NCBI GenBank assembly: GCA_040385645.1
Contig: JAZKGZ010000012.1
Coordinates: forward strand, 1-64,000
Length of the DNA stretch: 64,000 nucleotides
Source of the DNA: JANXSS01 sp040385645
GTDB taxonomy: Bacteria; Pseudomonadota; Gammaproteobacteria; Burkholderiales; Burkholderiaceae_D
Direction of reading: 5' to 3'
Within the stretch, counting starts at the first letter, position 1; every line of letters begins with the position of its first letter. A program made the position numbers and the translations under genes. Shown piece by piece: positions 15,763-24,057 of the stretch. Under the pieces are notes generated by a model. That model was not told where the DNA came from and searched no databases. It saw only the letters and a list, made by a program, of their open reading frames with translations.

Positions 15763-16971
15763 TTAGGTAATCCGGGGCTGTAGTCCGGAGCGGTAGCCCG
15801 AAGTTGTATTCAGAGTAAGGTGGGCGGCAAAGGTCCGGTAGTTTAACATGGTCAATAACAGCACAAGCAGAGCTGCACCGGCGTTGTGCGCTACTGCGAG
15901 GGCAAGTGGCCATTCGAGATAAACGGTTGCCACACCGGTGGCGAATTGTGTGCCCAGCCCGACGAGCAGCCATGTGCCGGTACGCCGAAGACTTGGAATG
16001 GCGAGAGCGCGCCAGCCGACCCACCCGAGCACTGCCACTACCACGAATGCACTGTTGCGATGCACCCAGTGAATGGCCGTCAATGCCGGAAACGGCAGGT
16101 ATTCACCGCTGGCCGTCATGCCAAGCTTACGCCAAAGAGTGAAGCCCTCGGCATAATCCATCGGCGGCACGAGAGTGCCCTGGCACAGCGGAAAATCCGT
16201 GCATGCCAGGGTCGCATAGTTGGTGCTGACCCAGCCGCCGAGTGCGATTTGAACCGCCAACAGTACCGCCGCCAACAGTGCCGGCCAACGCAGAGCGGCA
16301 GCGCCTTCGTCTGGCAGTGCTTGCCCGAGGCGATGTTGGGCGTGCAACCAGGCCAGCAAGCCGAGCAGACCCATGCCCATCAAGAGATGAACGGTGACGA
16401 TCAGAGGCTGCAATTTGAGGGTAACGGTCCAGGCACCGAACGCACCTTGCAAGCAGACGAAACCGAACAACATTGTCGCAAACCAGGGTTGTCCGCTTTC
16501 AACAGTTGTAGTGGACTTAGCAGCTGCCGTGGAGGCGGGCTGGTTACCATCGCCGTCGATATGCTGCTGAAGTTGCTGCCGCTGTTGCCACCACCGACGC
16601 CAAGCTAGCACCATCAGCGAGACGATCAACACCCCGACCGCCATCGCCATGTAGCGGTGGATCATTTCTATCCAGGCCTTGGCAACCGTTACCGGCCCGG
16701 TTGGCATGGCGGTTTGCGCCGCCAAAATTTCGGCGTGCGCCTGCAATGGATTCGCCTGACCGTAGCAACCAGGCCAGTCGGGGCAACCGAGGCCGGAGTC
16801 CGTCAGACGGGTGAATGCACCGAAAACGATTAGATCGAATGTCAGAAAAACCGTGACCGCGATGAGCTTGCGGTAGCGGTCTTTATCGGCGGCTGCCCAT
16901 ACCAGCGAAAGCGGCAACATCGCCACGATCAAGGCCAAAATTGCCAGTTGCAGAGTGAGTCCAAGCGACAT
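15763..16971 (-). CDS. ctaA: Heme A synthase (CtaA/COX15)
   Basis: Oxidises the heme O methyl group to formyl, giving heme A for the oxidase. 402 residues with eight predicted membrane helices. The heme-ligand histidines lie in EMIHRYMAM, TVHLLMGMG, IHWVHRNSAF and AVAHNAGAA. The N-terminal segment GAFTRLTDSGLGCPDWPGC is diagnostic of the COX15 type. A loop near residues 125-160 is rich in Gln, Thr and Ser (QRQQLQQH). The 3' end carries degenerate 13-bp repeats that encode the last residues. Confidence 0.95.
   Translation of the reverse strand: MSLGLTLQLAILALIVAMLPLSLVWAAADKDRYRKLIAVTVFLTFDLIVFGAFTRLTDSGLGCPDWPGCYGQANPLQAHAEILAAQTAMPTGPVTVAKAWIEMIHRYMAMAVGVLIVSLMVLAWRRWWQQRQQLQQHIDGDGNQPASTAAAKSTTTVESGQPWFATMLFGFVCLQGAFGAWTVTLKLQPLIVTVHLLMGMGLLGLLAWLHAQHRLGQALPDEGAAALRWPALLAAVLLAVQIALGGWVSTNYATLACTDFPLCQGTLVPPMDYAEGFTLWRKLGMTASGEYLPFPALTAIHWVHRNSAFVVVAVLGWVGWRALAIPSLRRTGTWLLVGLGTQFATGVATVYLEWPLALAVAHNAGAALLVLLLTMLNYRTFAAHLTLNTTSGYRSGLQPRIT
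15766..15804 (-). repeat. Three degenerate 13-bp tandem repeats at the 3' end of ctaA
   Basis: On the plus strand the units are GGTAATCCGGGGC (15766-15778), TGTAGTCCGGAGC (15779-15791) and GGTAGCCCGAAGT (15792-15804). Adjacent units agree at 9 to 10 of 13 positions. They run up to the ctaA stop (15763-15765). Confidence 0.7.
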
Positions 16972-16976
16972 GGCGA

Positions 16977-17543
16977 TTAACCGATACTCGAAGCGCGCAA
17001 CAACTTACCCAAGTCTTTCTTGACCTTATTGGGATCGGCCTGCTTCGGAAAACGCATCATGAGATTACCCAGCGGATCGATCAGATAAAGATGGTCGGTG
17101 ACCGCTGCACCAGCCGCCACCGGCAGCCATTTTTCAAGCAATGCCGGTTGCACGCGCAACATCCGGGTGCCATCGTATTCACGCATCAAGGCCGTATCCA
17201 GTGGCTGCGAATCGGGAATTAACCACACTCGCTCGATCCGGCTCATCGCCTTGCCTTGGGCCAGACGCAACTGACGCATTTCGTACAGCCGAGTCTTACA
17301 GGCCTCATTGCAATCCGAGCCACCTACCTGCAGCATAATCCACTTGCCTTTATAGGCCGTAAGCTCAGTCGGCGAGCCGTCAAGCGCTGCACCTTTGAGC
17401 ATTGGCAAGGGATACAGCCGGGGATCGAGAATCTCGCCATAATTGGTACGGCCTTCGGGCTTGATCACGTAATAAGAGAGATACGACGCCAGCAGTGGCG
17501 AGGCGCACACGAGCAGGATCGCCAACAACTTCCAGCGTCCCAT
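16977..17543 (-). CDS. Membrane-anchored SCO-like protein of the oxidase cluster
   Basis: 188 residues. One N-terminal TM segment (LLAILLVCASPLLASYLSYYV, residues 5-25) anchors a periplasmic thioredoxin-like domain. This has CNEACK, a CxxxC in the position of the SCO copper ligands, and DHLYLIDPLGNLMMRFP, which parallels the SCO HTSGSYVYDPQG region. A role in CuA assembly or thiol reduction is therefore likely but inferred. The ATG at 17543 lies 10 bases after the SURF1 stop; the frame is open farther upstream into SURF1, but that extension lacks signal character. Such a gene between SURF1 and COX15 is common in Burkholderiales. Confidence 0.85.
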   Translation of the reverse strand: MGRWKLLAILLVCASPLLASYLSYYVIKPEGRTNYGEILDPRLYPLPMLKGAALDGSPTELTAYKGKWIMLQVGGSDCNEACKTRLYEMRQLRLAQGKAMSRIERVWLIPDSQPLDTALMREYDGTRMLRVQPALLEKWLPVAAGAAVTDHLYLIDPLGNLMMRFPKQADPNKVKKDLGKLLRASSIG

Positions 17544-17553
17544 CGTTCTTTGT

Positions 17554-18297
17554 TTACTCGGTTGCAGGTTTTGCAGGTTTTGCACGTTTGAATCCTGTGA
17601 CGATGAAAAAAATACCGGCCACCGCTGCCAGCGCGTACCACTGAAAGGCATACCCGAGGTGGCGGTCGATGCCGCTCGATGGCAGTGGCCAGCCCCGTGT
17701 CAACCCGTCGCCAATGTCGCCCGTCTGCTGCACCATGAATGGCTGGATCGGCAAGCCGCTGGTCCGCGCCAATTCGACCAAATCCAGATTTTGCAGGATC
17801 GCTCCAGGCATTAGGGCCGGGGCCTGCCCCATCTTCATTACGTTGCCCGGTGCCCGCCGAACCTGCCCTTCGATCGTCAAGGTACCCGCTGGTGTGGCCA
17901 ACGGCGGCAACCGTGCCCGGTCCTGCGGATTTCTCGGTATCCAGCCGCGCTGTATCAGCGTCACGCTACTGCTGTTCAAGCTACGAAAAGGCATCAGTAC
18001 ATAGAAACCAGCACGTCCCATATGAGGGCGATTGTCCAAATATAACGGCCAGTCTTTTATGAATTCACCGGTCAGACGCACCTTCCGATATTCCAATTCA
18101 TCCACACTTGCGCTAATGCCGTCGAGGGGCAACGCCGGGCCGGAGGACCGCTCGCTTAATTTTACTTCGATCGAACGTTTTGCGTCGGCGCGGTCGAGCT
18201 GCCACTGCCCTAGCGCTGCACCGATCGCTATTACGATCATGGTCGAGATGAATGGAATAAGCCTGAAGTGGAACCGTGAGCCAAAGCCAAATCGCAT
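17554..18297 (-). CDS. SURF1 family cytochrome oxidase biogenesis protein
   Basis: Assists heme A insertion into subunit I. 247 residues with the SURF1 layout: TM1 at residues 13-30 (LIPFISTMIVIAIGAALGQWQLDR), a periplasmic domain with YRKVRLTGEF and LIQRGWIPRN, and TM2 near residues 215-235 (YALAAVAGIFFIVTGF). The last residues AKPAKPATE come from a short 9-base duplication near the stop. It is divergent from the small plus-strand gene at 18376. Confidence 0.93.
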   Translation of the reverse strand: MRFGFGSRFHFRLIPFISTMIVIAIGAALGQWQLDRADAKRSIEVKLSERSSGPALPLDGISASVDELEYRKVRLTGEFIKDWPLYLDNRPHMGRAGFYVLMPFRSLNSSSVTLIQRGWIPRNPQDRARLPPLATPAGTLTIEGQVRRAPGNVMKMGQAPALMPGAILQNLDLVELARTSGLPIQPFMVQQTGDIGDGLTRGWPLPSSGIDRHLGYAFQWYALAAVAGIFFIVTGFKRAKPAKPATE

Positions 18298-18375
18298 TAC
18301 AATGCCAAAACGTCAAGCCGGCCGACCGTTTTCCAAGCAAGACCGGATATTTTTATCTTATTCACTTTTAATTCC

Positions 18376-18576
18376 ATGAAAATTCTCGTTGCCCTCGCTT
18401 TTTTACTCATCATCGGCAGCCTGGTTTCCGCATTCGTATTTCTGATGAAAGACAAAGGTAGAAGCAACCGGACAGTACGGGCTCTGGCATTTCGCGTCGG
18501 GTTTTCGATCTTGCTGTTCGCACTGCTGCTCTTGGCCAACCAAATGGGTTGGATCATGCCTACCGGCATTCGCTGA
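18376..18576 (+). CDS. Twin-transmembrane protein (DUF2909 type)
   Basis: 66-residue membrane protein with two hydrophobic helices, residues 4-24 (LVALAFLLIIGSLVSAFVFLM) and 43-60 (VGFSILLFALLLLANQMGW), joined by a basic loop (KDKGRSNRTVRALAFR). Length and position next to cox3/SURF1 fit the DUF2909 family of Burkholderiales. It is the only plus-strand gene in the oxidase block and shares a bidirectional terminator with cox3. Function unknown; a link to the oxidase is inferred from position only. Confidence 0.85.
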   Translation: MKILVALAFLLIIGSLVSAFVFLMKDKGRSNRTVRALAFRVGFSILLFALLLLANQMGWIMPTGIR

Positions 18577-18616
18577 AGTTTGCCAATCCGACGTAAAAAA
18601 GCGGCCCGACCCATGA

Positions 18617-18643
18617 AAAAAGCCGCACAGCATGCGGCTTTTT
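18617..18643. terminator. Bidirectional terminator between DUF2909 gene and cox3
   Basis: Perfect 11-bp stem AAAAAGCCGCA / TGCGGCTTTTT with loop CAGCA. The A and T runs at both ends let it stop transcription from either side, which suits the convergent genes. Confidence 0.92.
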
Positions 18644-18681
18644 CGTCTACGACTTTCTAAGACTTGACCGCAACACCGGCA

Positions 18682-19542
18682 TCAAAGCCAGTACACCACC
18701 ACATACAGACCCAGCCAGACCACGTCGACGAAATGCCAATACCAGGCTGCACCCTCAAAGGCGAAGTGTTGGTCCGGCGTGAAATGCCCTTTCATCAATC
18801 TGTATAGCACCACGGCCAACATAATCGCGCCGAGCGTCACATGGAAACCATGAAAACCTGTGAGCATGAAGAATGTTGAGCCGTAGATACCGGAGTCGAG
18901 CCGGAGGTTCAAATCCGAATAGGCGTGCATGTATTCATAAACTTGAAAGCCCATGAAGATTGCACCCAACAGTACGGTCGCTGCCAACCAGAACGCGGTC
19001 TTGCCACGCTGCCCCATACGTAAGGCATGGTGCGAAATGGTGAGCGTGACACCGGAGGCCAGAAGAATTGCAGTATTGATCGTCGGAATCGGAAAAGGCC
19101 CCATTGTCCGGAACGGCTCGACAATGCCGCCTGGCCCGCCAGTACCCCAAACCGCACCGAAATCGGGCCAGAGCAACTTATGATCGAGGTCGCCTAACCA
19201 CGGCATCGTAATGCTGCGTGCATAGAATAGAGCTCCGAAAAAGCCTGCAAAAAACATCACTTCGGAAAAGATGAACCAGCCCATGCTCCAGCGATACGAT
19301 ACATCGATGCGGCTGTTGTACAAACCGCCTTCGGATTCGGCAATCGCGTCACCAAACCAGTAGTACAGCACCACCAGAAATCCGAAAAGCCCGAGCAGGT
19401 TGGCATACATGCCCCAGGAGATGCTGTTGACCCACGCAGCGGCACCGGCCATCATCACCAGCAGCGAAACGCCAGCCAGCATCGGCCATTGCGAGGGACC
19501 GGGTACAAAATAATGGGGGACGTTTGCTTGCGGCGTACTCAT
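18682..19542 (-). CDS. ctaE: Cytochrome c oxidase subunit III
   Basis: Seven-helix core subunit of the aa3-type oxidase that supports proton uptake stability. 286 residues. It has YYWFGDAIAESEGG, WGMGWFIFSEVMFFAGFF-like and LLASGVTLTISHHA segments and the C-terminal WHFVDVVWLGLYVVVYW signature. The ATG at 19542 is preceded by CAGGAGAT, so it is preferred over an in-frame start six codons upstream. Last gene of the coxB-to-cox3 operon; terminator at 18617-18643. Confidence 0.97.
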   Translation of the reverse strand: MSTPQANVPHYFVPGPSQWPMLAGVSLLVMMAGAAAWVNSISWGMYANLLGLFGFLVVLYYWFGDAIAESEGGLYNSRIDVSYRWSMGWFIFSEVMFFAGFFGALFYARSITMPWLGDLDHKLLWPDFGAVWGTGGPGGIVEPFRTMGPFPIPTINTAILLASGVTLTISHHALRMGQRGKTAFWLAATVLLGAIFMGFQVYEYMHAYSDLNLRLDSGIYGSTFFMLTGFHGFHVTLGAIMLAVVLYRLMKGHFTPDQHFAFEGAAWYWHFVDVVWLGLYVVVYWL

Positions 19543-19651
19543 GTGATCTCCTGATACCAATTTTCAAAAAACAATAACGATTACGAACCGCGCCGGATAT
19601 TCATTATTGCCGGCACTACGTACGGATATACCGCCGGTCGGGCGACAAACC

Positions 19652-19894
19652 CTATTTCGATACGACGATTTTTACAACAGCCACTAAAAATCCGACAAAA
19701 AACATGGCACCGATTACACCGGCAATCAGTACATGCACCGGATTGAGCTCTGCCGCGTCGCGCTCGTAATCGCTTTTTCGGCGTACGCCAAAAAACGACC
19801 ACAACACCGCTTTCATCGTGGCCAAGAACGAGAGCTTGCGCTGCACAACCGTCTGGCCTGTCATATGCTCGCTTGATACAGGTTGATCATTCAT
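19652..19894 (-). CDS. DUF2970 small membrane protein
   Basis: 80 residues. A soluble N-terminal half (LSFLATMKAVLWSFFGVRRKSDYERD) is followed by one TM helix (HVLIAGVIGAMFFVGFLVAVVKIVV). The pattern FFGVRRKxxYExD then N-P-x-H is the DUF2970 signature, found beside ctaG and cox3 in betaproteobacteria. An in-frame TTG lies 12 bases upstream, but the ATG at 19894 is preferred. About 110 bases separate it from cox3. Function unknown, probably oxidase-related. Confidence 0.85.
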   Translation of the reverse strand: MNDQPVSSEHMTGQTVVQRKLSFLATMKAVLWSFFGVRRKSDYERDAAELNPVHVLIAGVIGAMFFVGFLVAVVKIVVSK

Positions 19895-19954
19895 GATTAC
19901 CGACAACTATGGTTATTGGAATCGAGTCGAGTATGACCATGTTGAGTGAATCGA

Positions 19955-20503
19955 TCACGTTTTTTTACCCGGTGTAGCGATTTCAAAAAACGTATATGAC
20001 AAAGTAATCGTCTTTACATCATGCGGCAATTTCGGATCGATGAAAAACATCACTGGCATCTGCTTGGCTTCGTTCGGCTGCAACGTCTGCTGTTTAAAAC
20101 AGAAACATTCGACTTTTTTAAAGTGGCCTGCTGCCTGTTGCGGTGCATAGCTGGGTATGGCTTGGGCATCGACGGCTCTGCCCTGCGCGTTGACTACCTC
20201 GTACACCACTTGCGTCATTTCACCGGGATGTACTTGCACACTGCTTGTCGTTGGCCGGAACCGCCATGGCCCATGAGAATTCGCGTCGAATTCCACCGTG
20301 ACGAGCCGGCTCTTGTCGATTTGTGTATTGCCGATACCGTCGACCATACCGTCTTTCGAGCTCAATACATTGATGCCGGTAATCTCGCAGATCTTTTTGT
20401 ACAACGGTACCAATGCATAGCCAAAGCCGAACATCAGGATGGCGATGACGATCAGCTTGCCAAGCATGCGGCCATTCAATTGCTGGATGAAATTCGCAGG
20501 CAT
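19955..20503 (-). CDS. ctaG: Cytochrome c oxidase assembly protein CtaG (Cox11)
   Basis: Delivers copper to the CuB site of subunit I. 182 residues. One N-terminal TM helix (LGKLIVIAILMFGFGYALVPLY) leads to the periplasmic domain with the copper-binding CFCF motif (KKVECFCFKQQ) and MPVMFFIDPKL. The ATG overlaps nothing but starts one base after the stop of the 34-residue gene, so translational coupling is likely. Confidence 0.96.
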   Translation of the reverse strand: MPANFIQQLNGRMLGKLIVIAILMFGFGYALVPLYKKICEITGINVLSSKDGMVDGIGNTQIDKSRLVTVEFDANSHGPWRFRPTTSSVQVHPGEMTQVVYEVVNAQGRAVDAQAIPSYAPQQAAGHFKKVECFCFKQQTLQPNEAKQMPVMFFIDPKLPHDVKTITLSYTFFEIATPGKKT

Positions 20504-20504
20504 C

Positions 20505-20609
20505 TTAAACCATCAGTTGTTTAACGATCGTCACGATGAAAAAGAGTAACGCGAACGACCCGACGATTAAAGCGGTCCTCAGATTGTTCGGTTTTTTCGG
20601 TGCGTTCAT
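20505..20609 (-). CDS. Cytochrome oxidase small assembly protein (34 aa)
   Basis: A short gene between ctaD and ctaG. Reading from the ATG at 20609 gives MNAPKKPNNLRTALI, then a single hydrophobic helix (VGSFALLFFIVTIVKQLMV) and a stop at 20505. It begins 6 bases after the ctaD stop and ends one base before the ctaG start, so the three are packed as one translational unit. Position, size and the basic N-terminus with a single TM match the small oxidase assembly protein annotated in many Burkholderiales. Function by context only. Confidence 0.8.
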   Translation of the reverse strand: MNAPKKPNNLRTALIVGSFALLFFIVTIVKQLMV

Positions 20610-20615
20610 CGGTGG

Positions 20616-22217
20616 TTATTTCACCAGCGGTGGGACTTCGAACGTATGGAAAGGAGCAGGGCTAGGCACCGTCCATTCCAGGCCTTCTGCGCCTTCCCAA
20701 GGCTTGGCTGCAGCTTTTTCGCCACCGCGAATCGATGGAATGACAACGGCGAACAGGAAATACACCTGGCTCAGACCGAAACCGAAGGCACCGATCGATG
20801 CGACCACATTGAAATCGGTGAATTGCGTCGCATAGTCCGCGTAGCGCCTCGGCATTCCGGCCAATCCGAGAAAATGCATCGGGAAGAAAGTGATATTGAA
20901 CGTAATGAGCGAAGACCAGAAATGGAATTTACCCCGACCTTCGTTGTACATATACCCCGTCCACTTCGGTGCCCAGTAATAAAAGCCGGCAAACATGGCG
21001 AACAGCGAGCCGGCAACCAGTACGTAGTGGAAGTGTGCAACGACGTAATACGTGTCGTGTACTTCGATATCGATCGGTGTCACCGCCAAAATCAGACCGG
21101 TAAAGCCACCCATGGTGAAAACGAAGATGAAACCGATAGCGAACAGCATCGGCGTCTCGAACGTCATCGAGCCGCGCCACATGGTGGCAATCCAGTTGAA
21201 AATCTTCACACCGGTCGGCACCGCGATCAACATGGTGGCGTACATGAAAAACAGTTGCCCGGTGACCGGCATGCCGCTGGTAAACATGTGATGCGCCCAA
21301 ACGATGAACGACAAAATCGCGATTGAAGCCGTTGCGTACACCATCGAGGCATAACCGAACAGCGGCTTGCGGGCAAATGCCGGAATGATGTGCGAGACGA
21401 TGCCGAATGCCGGCAAAATCATGATGTAGACCTCGGGATGCCCGAAGAACCAAAAAATATGTTGGTACATCACAGGATCGCCGCCGCCGGCAGCGTTGAA
21501 GAATGCAGTACCGAAATGGCGATCGGTGAGTGTCATCGTGATTGCGCCTGCCAATACCGGCATGACGGCGATGAGCAGATACGCAGTGATCAGCCAGGTC
21601 CAGCAAAACATCGGCATCTTCATCAGCGTCATGCCCGGCGCGCGCATGTTAAGGACGGTTGTGACGATATTGATCGAACCCATGATCGACGACGCACCCA
21701 TGATGTGCATGGCGAAAATTGCCAAATCCATGCCGATGCCCATCTGGGTCGACAGTGGTGGATACATCGTCCAACCGCCGGCAGGTGCACCGCCAGGAAC
21801 CAGAAACGACGAAATCAGCAGGATGGCAGCAGGTGGCAACAGCCAGAACGAGAAATTGTTCATACGGGCGAATGCCATGTCGGATGCGCCGATTTGCAGC
21901 GGAATCATCCAGTTGGCGAAACCAACGAAGGCCGGCATGATCGCGCCGAACACCATGATCAGGCCGTGCATTGTGGTCAGTTGATTAAAGCGCTCGGGCT
22001 GGAATAATTGCAGACCGGGCTGAAACAATTCCGCACGAATCAGCAATGCCAACACACCGCCGGTGAGCAGCATGATGAAAGAAAACCACAGGTACAAAGT
22101 ACCGATGTCTTTGTGGTTCGTCGCCAGCAACCAGCGACGCCAGCCATGCGGGTGAGTGTGTGCCTCGTCGCTGTGACCATGCCCGGCGTGCCCGTGATCG
22201 ACTGCAGTTGTACTCAT
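20616..22217 (-). CDS. ctaD: Cytochrome c oxidase subunit I
   Basis: Catalytic subunit holding heme a and the heme a3-CuB centre; reduces oxygen and pumps protons. 533 residues, twelve helices. The heme a ligand is in TMHGLIMVFGAIMPAF. WFFGHPEVYIMILPAFG gives the CuB His and the cross-linked Tyr, VWAHHMFTSGM the next two CuB His, and VVAHFHYVLV the a3 and a ligands. The N-terminus is His-rich (DHGHAGHGHSDEAHTHPHG), which may bind copper. It follows coxB across a tandem-repeat spacer. Confidence 0.98.
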   Translation of the reverse strand: MSTTAVDHGHAGHGHSDEAHTHPHGWRRWLLATNHKDIGTLYLWFSFIMLLTGGVLALLIRAELFQPGLQLFQPERFNQLTTMHGLIMVFGAIMPAFVGFANWMIPLQIGASDMAFARMNNFSFWLLPPAAILLISSFLVPGGAPAGGWTMYPPLSTQMGIGMDLAIFAMHIMGASSIMGSINIVTTVLNMRAPGMTLMKMPMFCWTWLITAYLLIAVMPVLAGAITMTLTDRHFGTAFFNAAGGGDPVMYQHIFWFFGHPEVYIMILPAFGIVSHIIPAFARKPLFGYASMVYATASIAILSFIVWAHHMFTSGMPVTGQLFFMYATMLIAVPTGVKIFNWIATMWRGSMTFETPMLFAIGFIFVFTMGGFTGLILAVTPIDIEVHDTYYVVAHFHYVLVAGSLFAMFAGFYYWAPKWTGYMYNEGRGKFHFWSSLITFNITFFPMHFLGLAGMPRRYADYATQFTDFNVVASIGAFGFGLSQVYFLFAVVIPSIRGGEKAAAKPWEGAEGLEWTVPSPAPFHTFEVPPLVK

Positions 22218-22238
22218 CTCAATCTCCTAGTTCGGTGT

Positions 22239-22290
22239 GCTGATTTGCTATATTCGGTTGCTATGTCGGTTCGCTATCCTGATCTGCTAC
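22239..22290 (-). repeat. Four degenerate 13-bp tandem repeats between coxB and ctaD
   Basis: Plus-strand units GCTGATTTGCTAT (22239), ATTCGGTTGCTAT (22252), GTCGGTTCGCTAT (22265) and CCTGATCTGCTAC (22278); the end GCTAT is nearly constant. The array fills most of the space from 2 bases after the coxB stop to the ctaD ribosome site. In the coding sense each unit contains TAG. Confidence 0.75.
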
Positions 22291-22292
22291 GC

Positions 22293-23453
22293 TTACTTAC
22301 GCGCCGCCAGGACTTCGCTTGGCTGAATAATGTTTTCCGCAGCTTTATTCGACCAACTGTTGCGCGTGTAAGTAATGACCGCAGCGATCTCGGTATCGGA
22401 AAGCACGTCTTTCCATGCCGGCATTGCGTTTTTACCATTAAGCAGAATGTCGATATTCGGCGGCTTCGGGCCATTTACCATGGCGCTGCCGTCGAGTGCA
22501 GGAAAGGCACCGGGCACACCTTTACCGTTGGCCTGATGACAGGCGATGCAGTTGGCGGTATAGATCTTTTCACCGCGCTGCTTCAATTCATCTACCGTCC
22601 AAACCTTATTGGGATCGTCTGCCTTGGAAGCCATCTCTTTTTTCTTGCCATCCACCCACTTCGTATAGTCTTCGGCGCTGACGACATTGACGACGATCGG
22701 CATGAATGCATGTTCCTTACCGCACAACTCAGAACACTGACCACGATAGCGGCCAATTTTTTCTGCGGTGAACCAAGTGTCACGTACAAAGCCCGGAATG
22801 GCATCCTGTTTCACCCCAAAAGCCGGGATTGCCCAAGCATGAATGACGTCGTTAGCAGTGGTAACGATGCGAACCTTCTTATTGACCGGCACCACCACTT
22901 CGTTGTCGACTTCAAGCAAATACTCGGGATTTTTCGGCAAGCCTGAATCCGTTACCTGCTCACGTGGCGTAGCCAAATTGGAAAGAAACGAAATGCCCTC
23001 TCCTTCGCCTTTGAGATAATCGTACCCCCACTTCCACTGCATGCCGGTAGCTTTAATCGTCAAATCGGCATTCGAGGTGTCTTTCATGGCGACCACGGTT
23101 TTGGTTGCCGGCAACGCCATGCCGATCACGATCAGAAACGGTACGATCGTCCAGGCGATTTCGACAGTGGTGCTTTCATGAAAACTGGCCGGCTTGTGGC
23201 CCAGAGATTTACGGTGTTTTAAGATGGAATAAAACATCACACCGAATACGGCGAAAAAAATCACCAGGCAAATTATCAGCAGCAGTGTGTGCAGCGAATA
23301 GATCTGGGCGGCGATCGGCGTTACCGGAGTTTGCATATTGAGCTGCCGTACCGCCGGGCCGCCTACGCTATCGACTACCGCCCACACCGACGTGCATGCT
23401 GCCAGCAGCGATGCAGCCAGTACCGACGATTGAATCCGCTGTACAAATTTCAT
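22293..23453 (-). CDS. ctaC: Cytochrome c oxidase subunit II with C-terminal cytochrome c domain
   Basis: Accepts electrons from cytochrome c through the CuA centre. 386 residues. There is a signal peptide, two TM helices (residues about 50-75 and 90-112), then the CuA domain with the His in NDVIHAWAIPAFG and CSELCGKEHAFM. A fused C-terminal cytochrome c domain has the heme motif CIACH near residue 312 and a likely Met ligand in NAMPAW. This makes it caa3-like. It is the first structural gene of the oxidase operon after the DUF2244 gene. Confidence 0.97.
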   Translation of the reverse strand: MKFVQRIQSSVLAASLLAACTSVWAVVDSVGGPAVRQLNMQTPVTPIAAQIYSLHTLLLIICLVIFFAVFGVMFYSILKHRKSLGHKPASFHESTTVEIAWTIVPFLIVIGMALPATKTVVAMKDTSNADLTIKATGMQWKWGYDYLKGEGEGISFLSNLATPREQVTDSGLPKNPEYLLEVDNEVVVPVNKKVRIVTTANDVIHAWAIPAFGVKQDAIPGFVRDTWFTAEKIGRYRGQCSELCGKEHAFMPIVVNVVSAEDYTKWVDGKKKEMASKADDPNKVWTVDELKQRGEKIYTANCIACHQANGKGVPGAFPALDGSAMVNGPKPPNIDILLNGKNAMPAWKDVLSDTEIAAVITYTRNSWSNKAAENIIQPSEVLAARK

Positions 23454-23497
23454 GATTTTTCAGTACCCTAAATTTAAAATTCTTCGATGCGATGTTT

Positions 23498-23938
23498 CTA
23501 GCCCGCCAAGGCAGTGCGGAGTTCGTGAGCGAACTGCTGGCGCTTCGGCGACGGCAAGAAACGCCCTATTTCCACGCGCGTGCCTCGCGCCTCGACGCCA
23601 ATTAAGCAATGATAAGCAGCCGGTGCCTGGACTTTCGTCACACGGGGATCGAACCTAAATTGCCGGGCTTGCTCGGCTCGAATCAACTCGACGACTAAGC
23701 AATCGTGCTTTAGTGCCACCCGCTCCAGATCGGTGGCGTGGCGTCCGTGCAGCACGAAGGCGGTACCGACGGCGGTCATCTCGAGTAGTGCGAAACCCAG
23801 AACGTACCAAGCGCCGTGCCAGGCAAAAAAACTGCCCACCGCAAGCGATATACCGCACAGCGCGCCGTATGCCAGCAGCATCTGGCGCGGCGAAATCGAG
23901 CAATTGCGCTTCGATATCCATTCTCGCTGTTCGGTCAT
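23498..23938 (-). CDS. DUF2244 integral membrane protein
   Basis: 146 residues with two adjacent N-terminal TM helices (LLAYGALCGISLAVGSFFAWHGAWYVLGFALLE region, residues about 20-58) and a cytoplasmic tail with RHATDLERVALKHDCLVVE and GVEARGTRVEIGRFL, the DUF2244 pattern. An in-frame GTG lies two codons upstream; the ATG at 23938 is favoured by AAAAGGGTGG before it. The family is commonly located just upstream of coxB in proteobacteria. Function unknown. Confidence 0.88.
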   Translation of the reverse strand: MTEQREWISKRNCSISPRQMLLAYGALCGISLAVGSFFAWHGAWYVLGFALLEMTAVGTAFVLHGRHATDLERVALKHDCLVVELIRAEQARQFRFDPRVTKVQAPAAYHCLIGVEARGTRVEIGRFLPSPKRQQFAHELRTALAG

Positions 23939-23993
23939 CGCCACCCTTTTTGCTCAAAATTACAGCAGTGCTAGCGTAGTGCAAAACCCTGTA

Positions 23994-24023
23994 ATTATAG
24001 TTCAAATTCAATATTCGCATCAA
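23994..24023 (-). promoter_or_regulatory. Candidate sigma-70 promoter for the DUF2244-coxB-cox3 operon
   Basis: Minus-strand -35 TTGATG (24023-24018), an 18-base spacer, and a perfect -10 TATAAT (23999-23994). It lies 56 bases before the DUF2244 start and after the bioC stop, the only gap upstream of the oxidase genes. Confidence 0.6.
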
Positions 24024-24057
24024 GCATCGTTACTGCCCCGAGACCTGAGAAAAGCTG

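Noticed and set aside
20646..22007. Long plus-strand open frames opposite ctaD
   Set aside because: Antisense of a strongly conserved oxidase gene, no ribosome sites and no recognisable domain.
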